Shown: positions 17,638 through 26,577 of the stretch, in pieces | How positions within the stretch are numbered: the first letter of the stretch is position 1 | Layout: each line of letters starts with the position of its first letter | Notes under the pieces: generated by a model | Told to the model about the DNA's origin: nothing | The model's database searches: none | The model's input: only the letters and a program-made list of their open reading frames with translations | Assembly (NCBI RefSeq): GCF_004137795.1 | Contig: NZ_NWTM01000001.1 | Coordinates: forward strand, 496,001-560,000 | DNA: 64,000 nucleotides | Reading direction: 5' to 3' | Source of the DNA: Pectobacterium zantedeschiae | GTDB lineage: Bacteria > Pseudomonadota > Gammaproteobacteria > Enterobacterales > Enterobacteriaceae | Position numbers and translations under genes: made by a program

Positions 17638-18696
17638 CTACGATGTAACTCTTTTTATCCCTTCAACCGCCAGCTTGTAATTCCCGCATCGTTGATAATA
17701 GTCGAGAGCTTCTGGCTTCATACCAAAACACTCAAGTATAACCGCTATGTTATAATTGGCTTTATACGTCCCAACGCCTTGCTTTCGGCCTGGCCCCATT
17801 TTTGTACATGACTGAAATGTATCAATCGCATTCTGAAAATCAGCGTTGTTCATGAGTATTAATGCTTTTAAAAACATAAAGTCAGTAGAAGGGCAGAGAT
17901 TTTCATATTGTAAAATCCCTAATGCTTTTTCATACTGTGCAGTATTAATTAAACAATAGCCGTAACATTCAATCAGAACTTCATTGTAATCCTGATTCAT
18001 ATCTTTTTGCAGACGTAGTGATGTTTCAAAACTTTGTGCTGCTTGCTCGTAATTTTTTCCCAAGTAGTGACTTTTTCCTAACTGATAATGCAGATAGGGG
18101 TCATCGCTCGTTTTTTCGATAGCATTTTGGAGTAGGGTAATATTGCGGGCGATCTTGTTTTTACTTTCGATAGTTTCCGTAGTGTAACCACTATGCATGA
18201 ATGATAAAGGAGTATCAAAACGTCCATCGGGCGCTTCTCCAGTATTCTTCTTACAAATTTGCTCATGGATAATACCGAAAAACTCATAATATTTTTTGTT
18301 GAAAATTCGGCTTATACGTTCTTGGATTAAATCTATGTCATCCGTGTTTTCATCATTGGTGATACTTGCTATCTCTACGGTACCCACCTGCGTAGGATGA
18401 GCGTTAATATGTTTATAAAGTAGCTCTGTATCAAATTTATTAATTATTTCATCAGCATCAACAACTAAAACCCAATCATGTTTAGCGAATCGTAGTGAAT
18501 AATTTCTCGCGGCTGAGAAGTCTGATATCCACTCAAAATCATAAATTTTGTCGGTAAAATTCTTGGCAATATTCTTTGAGTCATCGCTAGATCCGGTATC
18601 AACAACAATAATATCATCAAAATATTTTGCAATTTCTTTCAGCGAACTACGTAAGTGTGAAGCTTCGTTTTTCACTATCATGCAGACTGATATCAT
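17638..18696 (-). CDS. GT2 glycosyltransferase with C-terminal TPR repeats
   Basis: 352 residues. The N-terminus ISVCMIVKNEASHLRSSLKE and VVDTGSSDDS, followed by DWVLVVDADEI (DxD site), is a GT-A family 2 domain of the SunS/WaaE-like type. From about residue 190 come TPR-like helices (DPYLHYQLGKSHYLGKNYEQ and similar). GT2-TPR proteins occur in many flagellin and bacteriocin glycosylation clusters, with the TPR part holding the protein acceptor. It points against the rest of the island. The likely role is attachment or extension of the flagellin glycan; acceptor and donor are inferred only from the neighbourhood. Confidence 0.8.
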   Translation of the reverse strand: MISVCMIVKNEASHLRSSLKEIAKYFDDIIVVDTGSSDDSKNIAKNFTDKIYDFEWISDFSAARNYSLRFAKHDWVLVVDADEIINKFDTELLYKHINAHPTQVGTVEIASITNDENTDDIDLIQERISRIFNKKYYEFFGIIHEQICKKNTGEAPDGRFDTPLSFMHSGYTTETIESKNKIARNITLLQNAIEKTSDDPYLHYQLGKSHYLGKNYEQAAQSFETSLRLQKDMNQDYNEVLIECYGYCLINTAQYEKALGILQYENLCPSTDFMFLKALILMNNADFQNAIDTFQSCTKMGPGRKQGVGTYKANYNIAVILECFGMKPEALDYYQRCGNYKLAVEGIKRVTS

Positions 18697-18892
18697 TGTG
18701 CACCGGATTTTTTAAAAATGTAGATAGATGTTACAAGATATTATACCAAACTTTTAGTAGCATCAATCCGAGATCGATTTTTAACTGCTTATGGTGTGAA
18801 GGTTTAATCCGTGACGAATGCTTAATATCATTTCATCGCTTAACTACCTGAAGATACGGTGTGTTTTTATCTGTGCTGGGAGTTAAGAATGA

Positions 18893-19167
18893 TATTATGT
18901 TACAGATGAAACGATAGAAGATTTAACGATTACTGGTTATGGGGCAAGAGTCATTGACCAGCGTGACTCATCTGAGATGAGTCACCGAATGTAACACGAT
19001 TATCACCTATACCTCCCGTTAGCATTGTGGTTAGTGATAATGACGATGAAGATCTGCAAGCCGTGACGATCAATCCAATACCTTTTAATAGTGAACGGCT
19101 GGGATTGCAAGACACTCTGTTAGATCCTTATAAGGAAACACGTAAAGCCACTGAATCATTTGGTTAA
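18893..19167 (+). pseudogene. Decayed coding remnant in two frames, family unknown
   Basis: Two overlapping open stretches without start codons. 18893-18994 reads YYVTDETIEDLTITGYGARV and on to a stop; 18976-19167, shifted by one frame, reads through SPIPPVSIVVSDNDDEDLQA to KETRKATESFG and a stop. The composition looks protein-like and the frames join near a 23-base palindrome, as in a frame-shifted ghost gene. I recognise no family. It sits at the edge of the glycosylation island, beside fliA. Confidence 0.35.
18963..18985. repeat. Perfect 23-base palindrome
   Basis: Arms GTGACTCATCT and AGATGAGTCAC around a single G. No T run follows on either strand, so it is not an ordinary terminator; it could be an operator or a scar of an insertion. 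Confidence 0.7.
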
Positions 19168-19502
19168 GCCGAAATAAAAGCAGATAGGCCAGACCTTTAG
19201 CCCAGCTTTAGGCGCAGAGATGCCATGTATTGAAAATGGTGTTCTCGTCCATAAAACATCCTTTTCTCTGCGTAGAACCTGCGCTAGAATCATCCTCCTT
19301 CGAAAGAGATATACATCACAAATTTGGCGTCTCATTGCATTCCATACGACTGTCGTTTGTGTTTCTCACCGCATATTCTTTACCTAATCTTGTCATACAT
19401 GGCAGGAATAACCCTTCTTTTTTGACGCTATTCAGGCGATTGGCTACCCTACCTAAAAGCATAATAGTGTCGATAACATTATCATCGTAGGTATTTGTCA
19501 CT
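19168..19502. promoter_or_regulatory. fliA upstream region with a sigma-28-like minus-10
   Basis: 335 bases with no convincing gene. GTCGATAA at 19469-19476 resembles a sigma-28 minus-10 element, 26 bases before the fliA start, but no good minus-35 stands at the 11-base spacing (TACCTAAA). fliA is usually read from FlhDC-activated and autoregulated sigma-28 promoters. Confidence 0.35.
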
Positions 19503-20225
19503 GTGAGCGATTTGTATACCGCCGAAGGCACAATGGATAAAAATTCCCTTTGGAAGCGCTATGTCCCACTAGTGCGCCATGAAGCCTTGCGTTTACAGGT
19601 TCGTCTCCCCGCGAGTGTTGAACTTGACGATCTGCTACAGGCTGGAGGTATCGGCTTGCTAAGCGCGGTTGAACGTTATGATTCGTTGCAAGGTACGGCG
19701 TTTACCACCTATGCCGTCCAACGAATTCGTGGTTCGATGCTGGATGAATTACGCAGTCGTGATTGGGCTCCACGCAGTGTACGGCGTAATGCACGGGAAG
19801 TGGCACAAGCAATGCAACAGGCTGAACAGCAACTCGGTCGTACTCCAACGGAGCAGGAGGTTGCGCAGACCCTGAATATCACGCTTGAAGATTATCGTCA
19901 GATACTGCTGGATACCAATAATAGCCAGCTTTTCTCTTACGATGAATGGCGTGAGGAACATGGTGATAGCGCAGAGGCGTTACTGGAAGGCAATGAAGAT
20001 GCAAACCCATTACATCAACTGATGGAAGGCAACTTGCGCCATCGTGTGATGGACGCCATTGAAAACCTGCCAGAGCGCGAGAAGTTGGTGTTGACGCTTT
20101 ACTATCAGGAAGAATTGAACCTGAAAGAGATTGGTGCCGTTCTTGAAGTTGGGGAATCGAGAGTCAGTCAGTTGCATAGCCAGGCGATAAAGCGCCTGCG
20201 CGTGAAATTAATGAATGATGTTTAA
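19503..20225 (+). CDS. fliA: RNA polymerase sigma factor FliA (sigma-28)
   Basis: 240 residues starting at GTG, giving MSDLYTAEGTMDKNSLWKRY, the same start pattern as E. coli FliA. Region 2 (LDDLLQAGGIGLLSAVERYD, AFTTYAVQRIRGSMLDELRS), region 3 and region 4 (ERE KLVLTLYYQEELNLKEIG with a helix-turn-helix and SRVSQLHSQAIKRLR) are intact. FliA directs RNA polymerase to late flagellar and chemotaxis promoters, including those seen before fliD and the three flagellins here; FlgM, its anti-sigma factor, is outside the window. fliZ follows after 202 bases and probably belongs to the same transcript. Confidence 0.97.
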   Translation: MSDLYTAEGTMDKNSLWKRYVPLVRHEALRLQVRLPASVELDDLLQAGGIGLLSAVERYDSLQGTAFTTYAVQRIRGSMLDELRSRDWAPRSVRRNAREVAQAMQQAEQQLGRTPTEQEVAQTLNITLEDYRQILLDTNNSQLFSYDEWREEHGDSAEALLEGNEDANPLHQLMEGNLRHRVMDAIENLPEREKLVLTLYYQEELNLKEIGAVLEVGESRVSQLHSQAIKRLRVKLMNDV

Positions 20226-20427
20226 TTGCGCTGCGTAGGAATACTGTTATCAAAATATATCTTCAATTACTGAAGTTGCAGGATCATGACCATTTTTGAA
20301 TATTGATACGCGTCATATATCAGTATCTTAATAGTGAATATTTCCTGTTTTGTGGCACCAATCCTCTGGCGTAATGAGAGGTGCTATCGCTTTGCATTGA
20401 AGTTATATATTGTCATGGAATGGATTC

Positions 20428-20943
20428 ATGCACCCATCAATTCGGAAGAAACAGCTGCTAAGCCGTTATCTGAAAGACTTCAAACATAGACAGACCAACT
20501 GTTCCCAGTGTGATAAAGAGCTCGATCGTGTTTCACTGGTATTTCGTAATCAGCTTATTAATAAAAAATCGATCGGCAGCATCGATAGGCTTATCGATGA
20601 TGAAATATGGTCTGGTCTGCAACAAGAGTTAATCCCACTTTGCCGCTTTTGTAGCGAAATATTATGCAATACCAATGCTAGCTATTTCGATATTAAAGCT
20701 TTCACACAATATCTGATTGAGCAAACCGAAGTTCGCCATAGTACGATGCGCGAGTATGTCATTCGTCTACGGCGCTTGGATGAACTGCTGGCCGCAAATA
20801 ATTATCCCGCAGAAACCTTTTCCCGGCACCGCGACGGGGTGCAGCAACGGGTGTGCGACTACCTTCCCGACATTGAGCAAAATATCTACCGCAGCGCCCT
20901 AAGAAAATACGATCAATATCTGGACTGGCAGCGTCATTTTTAA
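20428..20943 (+). CDS. fliZ: Flagellar regulator FliZ
   Basis: 171 residues from the ATG at 20428; an in-frame TTG lies 18 bases upstream but the ATG fits the family. LSRYLKDFKHRQTNCSQCDK and LCRFCSEILC (paired Cys motifs) and the integrase-like helical core TMREYVIRLRRLDELLAANN match FliZ. In E. coli and Salmonella FliZ antagonises sigma-S promoters and raises FlhDC activity. In E. coli fliZ is followed by tcyJ (fliY); here phoH follows after 531 bases instead. Confidence 0.93.
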   Translation: MHPSIRKKQLLSRYLKDFKHRQTNCSQCDKELDRVSLVFRNQLINKKSIGSIDRLIDDEIWSGLQQELIPLCRFCSEILCNTNASYFDIKAFTQYLIEQTEVRHSTMREYVIRLRRLDELLAANNYPAETFSRHRDGVQQRVCDYLPDIEQNIYRSALRKYDQYLDWQRHF

Positions 20944-21474
20944 CGAACATACAGCGTCGTTTTCAGGCTAACATTGCTAATTCAGGGGATAGTGACTATA
21001 CGTAAATGTTATGACAGTGTAAAAAATGCTTGCATTGCAGGGGCAAATTATTGCACTGTCATACTACTGAAATCATTCGGCACTAATTTTTAGCCAATGG
21101 TTGGCAGTAGTTCTACGATGCGATCAATCATTATTCAGTGGAATAGTTGTTGTCACAGTGAGGAACGCGAATGGTAATGTCCTTTTGTGGACTTTGTAGT
21201 CGATGTCAAGATTCTACGCTGCTGACTCGCCGATGCGAGGGATTTTCCTCCCACTTATTTTCAACACTGTTCCATTCTCTCTTTACTCAAACTCTCCATT
21301 TATCTTCTTTTTCTATCCATGAATGCTCGGCCCGTTTTTCACTCGGTTCGTGGATGACACATGTGTATTTTCTGTCCGCTATTGGCTTAATAAGGAAGCC
21401 TAACCTCGTTAGTGAGTTAAACGTCACGCGCTGCAAAGCAGTGCGGTAAGTGAAACAAACTGTAAGGTGCCACT
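20944..21474 (+). promoter_or_regulatory. fliZ-phoH intergenic region with a possible Pho box
   Basis: 531 bases. CTGTCATACTACTGAAAT at 21056-21073 resembles the 18-base Pho box (CTGTCAT ... CTGTCAY): the first half is perfect, the second half has two or three mismatches. It is about 400 bases before phoH. A 92-codon open frame at 21171-21449 has no ribosome site and an implausible Cys/Phe/Ser-rich composition. Confidence 0.3.
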
Positions 21475-22263
21475 ATGGGAAGACAAAAAGCAGTGATCAA
21501 AGCTCGTCGTGAAGCCAAACGTGTTATCCGTCGTGATTCGCGTAGCCATCGTCAGCGTGAGGAAGAATCGGTCACTTCTCTGGTACAGATGGGCGGGATT
21601 GAAGCAATTGGAATGGCGCGTGAGAATCGTGATAATTCCGTGATTCAAGCTCGCACCGCCGCCCAGGAACATTACTTGTCTGCGATAGAAAACAAACAGT
21701 TGATTTTTGCCACAGGCGAAGCTGGCTGCGGTAAAACGTATCTGAGCGCTGCGAAAGCGGCGGAGGCACTAATCCACAAAGAGGTTGAGCGCATTATTGT
21801 TACGCGGCCGGTATTACAGGCCGATGAGGATCTTGGCTTTTTACCCGGAGATATTTCGGAGAAGTTTGCACCTTATTTCCGCCCAGTTTACGACATACTC
21901 TTGCGACGACTGGGATCATCTTTTATGCAGTATTGCTTACGGCCAGAAATAGGAAAAGTCGAAATTGCTCCTTTTGCCTATATGCGTGGACGGACATTTG
22001 AAAACGCAGTTGTGATTCTGGATGAAGCGCAAAACGTGACAGTGAACCAAATGAAAATGTTCCTGACGCGTCTGGGCGAGAATGTCACGGTTATCGTGAA
22101 TGGCGATGTCACGCAGTGCGACTTGCCCGCTGGGGTTAAATCCGGCCTACGAGACGCACTGGAGCGTTTTGTTGAGGATGATATGATTGGCGTGGTCTCT
22201 TTCGGTAAAGAGGACTGCGTGCGTTCGGCACTGTGCCAGCGTACGCTCCATGCCTATGGCTGA
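21475..22263 (+). CDS. phoH: PhoH-family ATPase, short form
   Basis: 262 residues, shorter than E. coli PhoH (about 354) because an N-terminal extension is missing. The N-terminus is Arg/Lys-rich (VIKARREAKRVIRRDSRSHR), then Walker A near residue 80 (GEAGCGKTYLS), VTRPVLQADEDLGFLPGD, Walker B VVILDEAQNV and VNGDVTQCDLP. PhoH proteins are SF1-like ATPases; in E. coli phoH belongs to the phosphate-starvation regulon, though its substrate RNA is unsettled. AAGG and a short spacer precede the ATG. It is a single gene ended by a strong bidirectional hairpin. Confidence 0.9.
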   Translation: MGRQKAVIKARREAKRVIRRDSRSHRQREEESVTSLVQMGGIEAIGMARENRDNSVIQARTAAQEHYLSAIENKQLIFATGEAGCGKTYLSAAKAAEALIHKEVERIIVTRPVLQADEDLGFLPGDISEKFAPYFRPVYDILLRRLGSSFMQYCLRPEIGKVEIAPFAYMRGRTFENAVVILDEAQNVTVNQMKMFLTRLGENVTVIVNGDVTQCDLPAGVKSGLRDALERFVEDDMIGVVSFGKEDCVRSALCQRTLHAYG

Positions 22264-22304
22264 TGTCTGTGTGGCACGGGAATAACAGTTCTCGTGCCAT
22301 CACC

Positions 22305-22348
22305 ATAAAAGAAAACGCCCCTGATTTTCATCAGGGGCGTTTTCTTTT
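22305..22348. terminator. Bidirectional terminator between phoH and tRNA-Ser
   Basis: AAAAGAAAACGCCCCTGA / TCAGGGGCGTTTTCTTTT hairpin with a 6-base loop; A and T tracts on both sides make it work for both strands. Confidence 0.9.
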
Positions 22349-22351
22349 ATA

Positions 22352-22441
22352 TGGCGGTGAGGAAGGGATTCGAACCCTTGATACGTTTTCACGTATACAC
22401 ACTTTCCAGGCGTGCTCCTTCAGCCTCTCGGACACCTCACC
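22352..22441 (-). tRNA. tRNA-Ser (anticodon GGA), CCA encoded
   Basis: Reading the minus strand from 22441: acceptor arm GGTGAGG pairs with CCTCACC, anticodon loop CTGGAAA (GGA), a class II long variable arm, T-loop GGTTCGAATCC, and discriminator G with an encoded CCA at 22354-22352. It reads UCC/UCU serine codons and closely resembles E. coli serW/serX. Confidence 0.97.
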
Positions 22442-22605
22442 GGGGGTTACCTACAAGAGGCAACGGGGCGGTACTATAGGGAGTCACTTAGCTCTGGTCA
22501 AGCAGTATTTAGCGCTATCCGTGCGTCTGGCTAAGCATTGAACGGTAACGGATAGTCCATGCAACCGTGTCGTCAAAATGTAGACAAAATCAGTAAAAAA
22601 TACGC

Positions 22606-22643
22606 ATAAAAAAACCACAGACCGAGATGGCCTGTGGTTTTTG
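22606..22643 (-). terminator. Terminator after the RpiB-like gene
   Basis: AAAAACCACAG / CTGTGGTTTTT arms around an 11-base loop, with an A tract on the plus strand that reads as T on the minus strand. Confidence 0.85.
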
Positions 22644-22658
22644 TCAGCTATCGGACGA

Positions 22659-23297
22659 TTACGCCAGCAGCGTTTTGATATAGCTGGTCAGTGCTTCGTC
22701 TTTGCTGTTAGCGAAGAAGTATTCCTGGAATTTAGGACCAGCAACGGCACCTTTAACCAGATCTTGATCGAGGCCTTTCAGGATGGTGATCAGATCGTTG
22801 TAGGTCACTGCTTTTACAGCATCCAGGATTTTCTTGTTACGTTGTTGAGGTGCAACGCGATCGCTTGGATAGCCTCTGCCGCCTTCTTCTTTGAACAACT
22901 GGGTAAACAGGTTTTCCAGGTTCAGTTCAGCGCCCCAGCCAAAGCCTTTAGCGTAAGGAACGGATACCGCGTTACCGTTGTTGATCTGAGAGAACAGGTA
23001 AGCATCAGATGGGTCAACAACCAGACCGCAGATTACGCCTGGGAAGGAGTTACAAGCCAGCATTGCGCCTTGGCCAGTACCACAACCAGTTACGACGAAA
23101 TCAGCTGCGCCAGAGTTCAGCAGGATAGCTGCCAGAATACCGTTCTGGATGTAAGTCAGTTGCGCTGCATCTTCAACCGCATACTGGCCGTAGTTGTGTA
23201 CAGTGTGGCCCAGCGGTGCAACCGCTTTAGTCAGAGACTCGGCGATGATGGCGTTTTTGGCAGCCTGGCTGTTCTCGTTAATCAGTGCAATTTTCAT
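22659..23297 (-). CDS. RpiB/LacA/LacB-family sugar-phosphate isomerase-like protein
   Basis: 212 residues. The N-terminal about 150 residues follow the RpiB/LacAB fold: MKIALINENSQAAKNAIIAE, VHNYG, then VTGCGTGQGAMLACNSFPGV, the anion-binding loop that reads SGTGIG-like in true RpiB. A C-terminal extension of about 60 residues (KKILDAVKAVTYNDLITILK ... FFANSKDEALTSYIKTLLA) is longer than in RpiB (about 149 residues). The family interconverts aldose and ketose phosphates; the substrate here is not known. AAAAGGAACG precedes the ATG. It is monocistronic, with its own terminator. A catabolic role in plant sugars would suit the host but is inference. Confidence 0.8.
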   Translation of the reverse strand: MKIALINENSQAAKNAIIAESLTKAVAPLGHTVHNYGQYAVEDAAQLTYIQNGILAAILLNSGAADFVVTGCGTGQGAMLACNSFPGVICGLVVDPSDAYLFSQINNGNAVSVPYAKGFGWGAELNLENLFTQLFKEEGGRGYPSDRVAPQQRNKKILDAVKAVTYNDLITILKGLDQDLVKGAVAGPKFQEYFFANSKDEALTSYIKTLLA

Positions 23298-23513
23298 GTT
23301 CGTTCCTTTTCTGTGACGGACAAATACATTTTTTAAAACTGTATTTCAATTTGATGTGTGCAGTATACCGTTTCAAAAATAAAGCGCAAATCGTGGAAGC
23401 AAAGAATGCGGCACAGCCCATAAATTCGGGAAAAACACGTTGAAGGAAAAATGTGTGATGAGGGAGTAAGTGATTGAAAAATGGCGCTGTATTTCAGCGC
23501 CATAGGGGAGTAA

Positions 23514-25547
23514 TCATGCATCAGGGAAGGTGAGCGTATTACCCGGTGCTTCTCGATTAAGATGAAGAAAATTCAGGTGTCGTTCGTACTGATCCAAAAT
23601 ATCGTTAATCACCTGTTCTTTGCTGTAATCCATCAGATCATTCCCTTGGCTTCCTTCTAATAAGAAGGTTTCAAGCCGGTAATAGTCTGATTTGCCTGAC
23701 CGGGCTCGATAGGTAAAAGCTGGAACGCTATAACGCTGTGGCCAAATCTGATAAAGAAAGTTCTGTTCATCACCCAAATCGACCAACAGTTCGAGATGGT
23801 TCAAGCGCTCATCTTCGACAGGCGGCAATTCGCTGACTTCAACGCTGGCACCTCGTAGACGTAGCTCACGCGCGACATCATCCATCGCGGCTTTACAGAC
23901 GTTATCCAGCATTTTCTGCGTATGCGTTGTGCCAGGGAAATTCATGACACGCGAGAGGCGCTGTTTCCAGTTCAAGCGATCGTCGCCTGATATTGGCATC
24001 GGTGCCGATGTTTGTAAGGAGCTGGCTTTACGGTAATCTTCGACCCGCAGAGATTTATACAAGCCCGCCATAATAAAGAACATCACAAAGCTAAACGGTA
24101 ACCCCATGATGACGGTGGTGTTCTGTAATGCTGAAACGCCATTTGTCATCAACATACCCAGCGTCAACAGGCCAATGGCGACTGACCAGAAAACCCGCAG
24201 CCAGTTTGGCGCATCATTGTTGATGTCGCTAAGGCGAGAGGTGAAGTTACCCAGTACCAGTGAACCGGAATCGGCAGACGTGACATAAAACAGCAAGCCG
24301 GTAATGGTGGCTACAGAGGCACTCAGACTAAAACCCGGATACTGTGCCAGCAGACTGTAGAACCCACGCTCTGGGTGCTGCATGACTTCATTCGCAAAAT
24401 CCAAATTACCGTGGATGACTTGATAAAGCGCACTGTTGCCGAAAATAGAGAGCCACAGCAGCGTAAAGACAAATGGAATGATCAACGTACCGACGACGAA
24501 CTGGCGAATCGTTCTGCCGCGGGAGATACGGGCCAGAAATAGTCCGACAAACGGTGCCCACGCGACCCACCATGCCCAGAAAAACAGCGTCCAGCTATTC
24601 ATCCATTCTGTCGGGCGATCGAATGCAAAGCTATTGAGCGTCATGCCCGTAAAGCGATTGATGTAATCCCCGACGTTAAGGACCAGCGCATTTAGTAAAA
24701 ACTCGGTATCGCCCCAGAAGAGCAGGAAGAGGATCAAACCCAGTGCGAGCAGGACGTTAAGTTCTGAAAGGAAGCGAATACCACGATTGACACCGGACGT
24801 CACAGAAACGGTAGCCATGATCACGGAAAGCAGGATCAGCGAAGCCTGAACGGTGAGGTTTTCTGGAATTTGAAACAGGACTTTCAGCCCGTAGTTAAGC
24901 TGAACAACACCGATGCCCAGCGTGGTGGCGATACCGAAAATAGTACCGAGCACGGCTGCAATATCGACGCTGTGCCCAATCGGGCCATTGATGCGTTTAC
25001 CAAAGATAGGATACAGAGCAGAGCGAATCGTCAGCGGCAAATTATACCGATAACTGAAGTAGCCTAGCGCGATTCCCATCAATGCGTACATTGACCAGCC
25101 CGTTAGTCCGTAGTGAAACAGCGTCCAGACCATAGCTTGCCGTGCGGCTTCCATTGTCTGACCTTGCCCTTCCGGCGGCATCATGTATTGGGTGATAGGC
25201 TCCGCAACGGAAAAGAACATTAAATCAATCCCGATCCCCGCGGCAAACAGCATTGCCGCCCAGCTCATCAGGCTAAATTCAGGCTTCGACTGTTCCGGCC
25301 CGAGCTTGATTGACCCAAATCGAGACGAGGCGATGAAGATGACGAAGACGATGTAGAGCGTGGCGGCTAGCAGGTAGTACCAACCAAATGTTGCGGAGAC
25401 CCAGTTGAGCGCGTGGGTAATCCAGGCATTTGCTTCTTTGTTAAACAGCATGGTCATCAGCGAGAAGGTCAAGATTAATCCCGCTGATGTGTAGAACACG
25501 ACAGGATTCAGGCGATCCTGTTGGGTGGTGGTTTCTGAGGCTGGCAT
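23514..25547 (-). CDS. betT: High-affinity choline transporter BetT (BCCT family)
   Basis: 677 residues from the ATG at 25547, which gives MPASETTTQQDRLNPVVFYT; the open frame extends 16 codons further upstream but that part lacks family similarity. Twelve membrane segments are expected; the BCCT signature is seen at WTLFFWAWWVAWAPFVGLFL ARIS region. A long cytoplasmic C-terminal tail (about residues 510-677) fits BetT proteins, where it senses osmotic stress. BetT imports choline with protons. It is divergent from betIBA with a 356-base regulatory gap between. Confidence 0.95.
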   Translation of the reverse strand: MPASETTTQQDRLNPVVFYTSAGLILTFSLMTMLFNKEANAWITHALNWVSATFGWYYLLAATLYIVFVIFIASSRFGSIKLGPEQSKPEFSLMSWAAMLFAAGIGIDLMFFSVAEPITQYMMPPEGQGQTMEAARQAMVWTLFHYGLTGWSMYALMGIALGYFSYRYNLPLTIRSALYPIFGKRINGPIGHSVDIAAVLGTIFGIATTLGIGVVQLNYGLKVLFQIPENLTVQASLILLSVIMATVSVTSGVNRGIRFLSELNVLLALGLILFLLFWGDTEFLLNALVLNVGDYINRFTGMTLNSFAFDRPTEWMNSWTLFFWAWWVAWAPFVGLFLARISRGRTIRQFVVGTLIIPFVFTLLWLSIFGNSALYQVIHGNLDFANEVMQHPERGFYSLLAQYPGFSLSASVATITGLLFYVTSADSGSLVLGNFTSRLSDINNDAPNWLRVFWSVAIGLLTLGMLMTNGVSALQNTTVIMGLPFSFVMFFIMAGLYKSLRVEDYRKASSLQTSAPMPISGDDRLNWKQRLSRVMNFPGTTHTQKMLDNVCKAAMDDVARELRLRGASVEVSELPPVEDERLNHLELLVDLGDEQNFLYQIWPQRYSVPAFTYRARSGKSDYYRLETFLLEGSQGNDLMDYSKEQVINDILDQYERHLNFLHLNREAPGNTLTFPDA

Positions 25548-25804
25548 GGTGATCCCTTGCGTTATGTGAATCGATACTCTGACTCTTCTCTCCACGAAGC
25601 GCGCTTAGCGCATATCAAGAGCTTAGCCCAGACCAATAACAAGGCGCAGGACATCCGCTGAGTACGCTTTCCGTTGAAGATGGTTGTCAGAACAAAAAAT
25701 AAGTCATTTATTTTAAGGTGGCGTTATCGTCTGAACTAAAGCCACTTTTCATGATAATTGATACAGATTTTTAACCTTTCAGCAATAAAAGATATTCATT
25801 TTTT

Positions 25805-25818
25805 ATTGAACGTTCAAT
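25805..25818. promoter_or_regulatory. Candidate BetI operator
   Basis: ATTGAACGTTCAAT is a perfect 14-base palindrome in the betT-betI gap, 86 bases before betI. Its size and symmetry suit a TetR-family dimer and it matches the BetI-type motif I remember from comparative work on gammaproteobacteria. Confidence 0.75.
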
Positions 25819-25903
25819 CAAAAAAAAGTTTAATGGGACAAATCGGATCACGGATCATCGTCTTTTACTGTGATTCATAACGCAAAAAATGAGGGATAGG
25901 GCA

Positions 25904-26509
25904 GTGCCTAAAGTCGGAATGCAGCCCATCAGACGGCAGCAACTCATCGAAGCAACGTTGGCCGCGATTAATGACGTGGGGATGCATGACGCCTCAATCG
26001 TGCAGATTGCCCGACGTGCGGGGGTGTCGAATGGAATCATCAGTCATTACTTCCGCGATAAAAATGGCTTACTGGAAGCGACAATGCGCTATCTGATTAG
26101 CCATCTGGGGCTGGCAGTGAAGTCAAGATTGCTGAACCTGACAGAAAATACGCCTCGTGCTCGTTTGCGGGCGATTGTTCAGGGAAATTTTGATGATAGC
26201 CAAACGAATAGCGCAGCGATGAAAACCTGGCTGGCGTTCTGGGCCAGTAGTCTGCATTCCCCCATGCTCCATCGGTTACAGCAGGTTAACGATCGGCGGC
26301 TTTACTCTAATTTGAGTGTCGAATTCAGTCGCTGTTTGCCGACAGGCAAAGCACGCATTGCGGCAAAAGGGTTGGCGGGGCTGATCGATGGCTTATGGCT
26401 GCGCGGCGCGCTAAGTCATAACGCCTTCAACTGCGAAGAGGCGCTGAGCATTACTTACGACTACATCGATCAGCAACTCACTATCGATCAGTCGCTTACT
26501 CGCGTGTAA
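25904..26509 (+). CDS. betI: Choline-responsive repressor BetI (TetR family)
   Basis: 201 residues from the GTG at 25904, giving [20 protein letters not shown] as in E. coli BetI; GAGGGA lies 7 bases before it. An ATG 15 bases upstream is in frame but would overlap this ribosome site. The helix-turn-helix is [20 protein letters not shown] with the conserved [13 protein letters not shown] after it. BetI represses betT and betIBA and releases DNA when choline is present. It heads betI-betB-betA, 68 bases before betB. Confidence 0.96.
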   Translation: MPKVGMQPIRRQQLIEATLAAINDVGMHDASIVQIARRAGVSNGIISHYFRDKNGLLEATMRYLISHLGLAVKSRLLNLTENTPRARLRAIVQGNFDDSQTNSAAMKTWLAFWASSLHSPMLHRLQQVNDRRLYSNLSVEFSRCLPTGKARIAAKGLAGLIDGLWLRGALSHNAFNCEEALSITYDYIDQQLTIDQSLTRV

Positions 26510-26577
26510 CCCTTCCTTATTATTTTGCCTTCTCTGCCCGGAACCTGTGATCGGGCAGTTATCAGACAGGAGAATGT

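Noticed and set aside
21171-21449. 92-codon plus-strand open frame before phoH
   Set aside because: No ribosome site, odd Cys/Phe/Ser-rich composition and no recognisable motif.
22641-23336. 231-codon plus-strand open frame
   Set aside because: It lies entirely antisense to the RpiB-like gene, which has family motifs, a ribosome site and a terminator.
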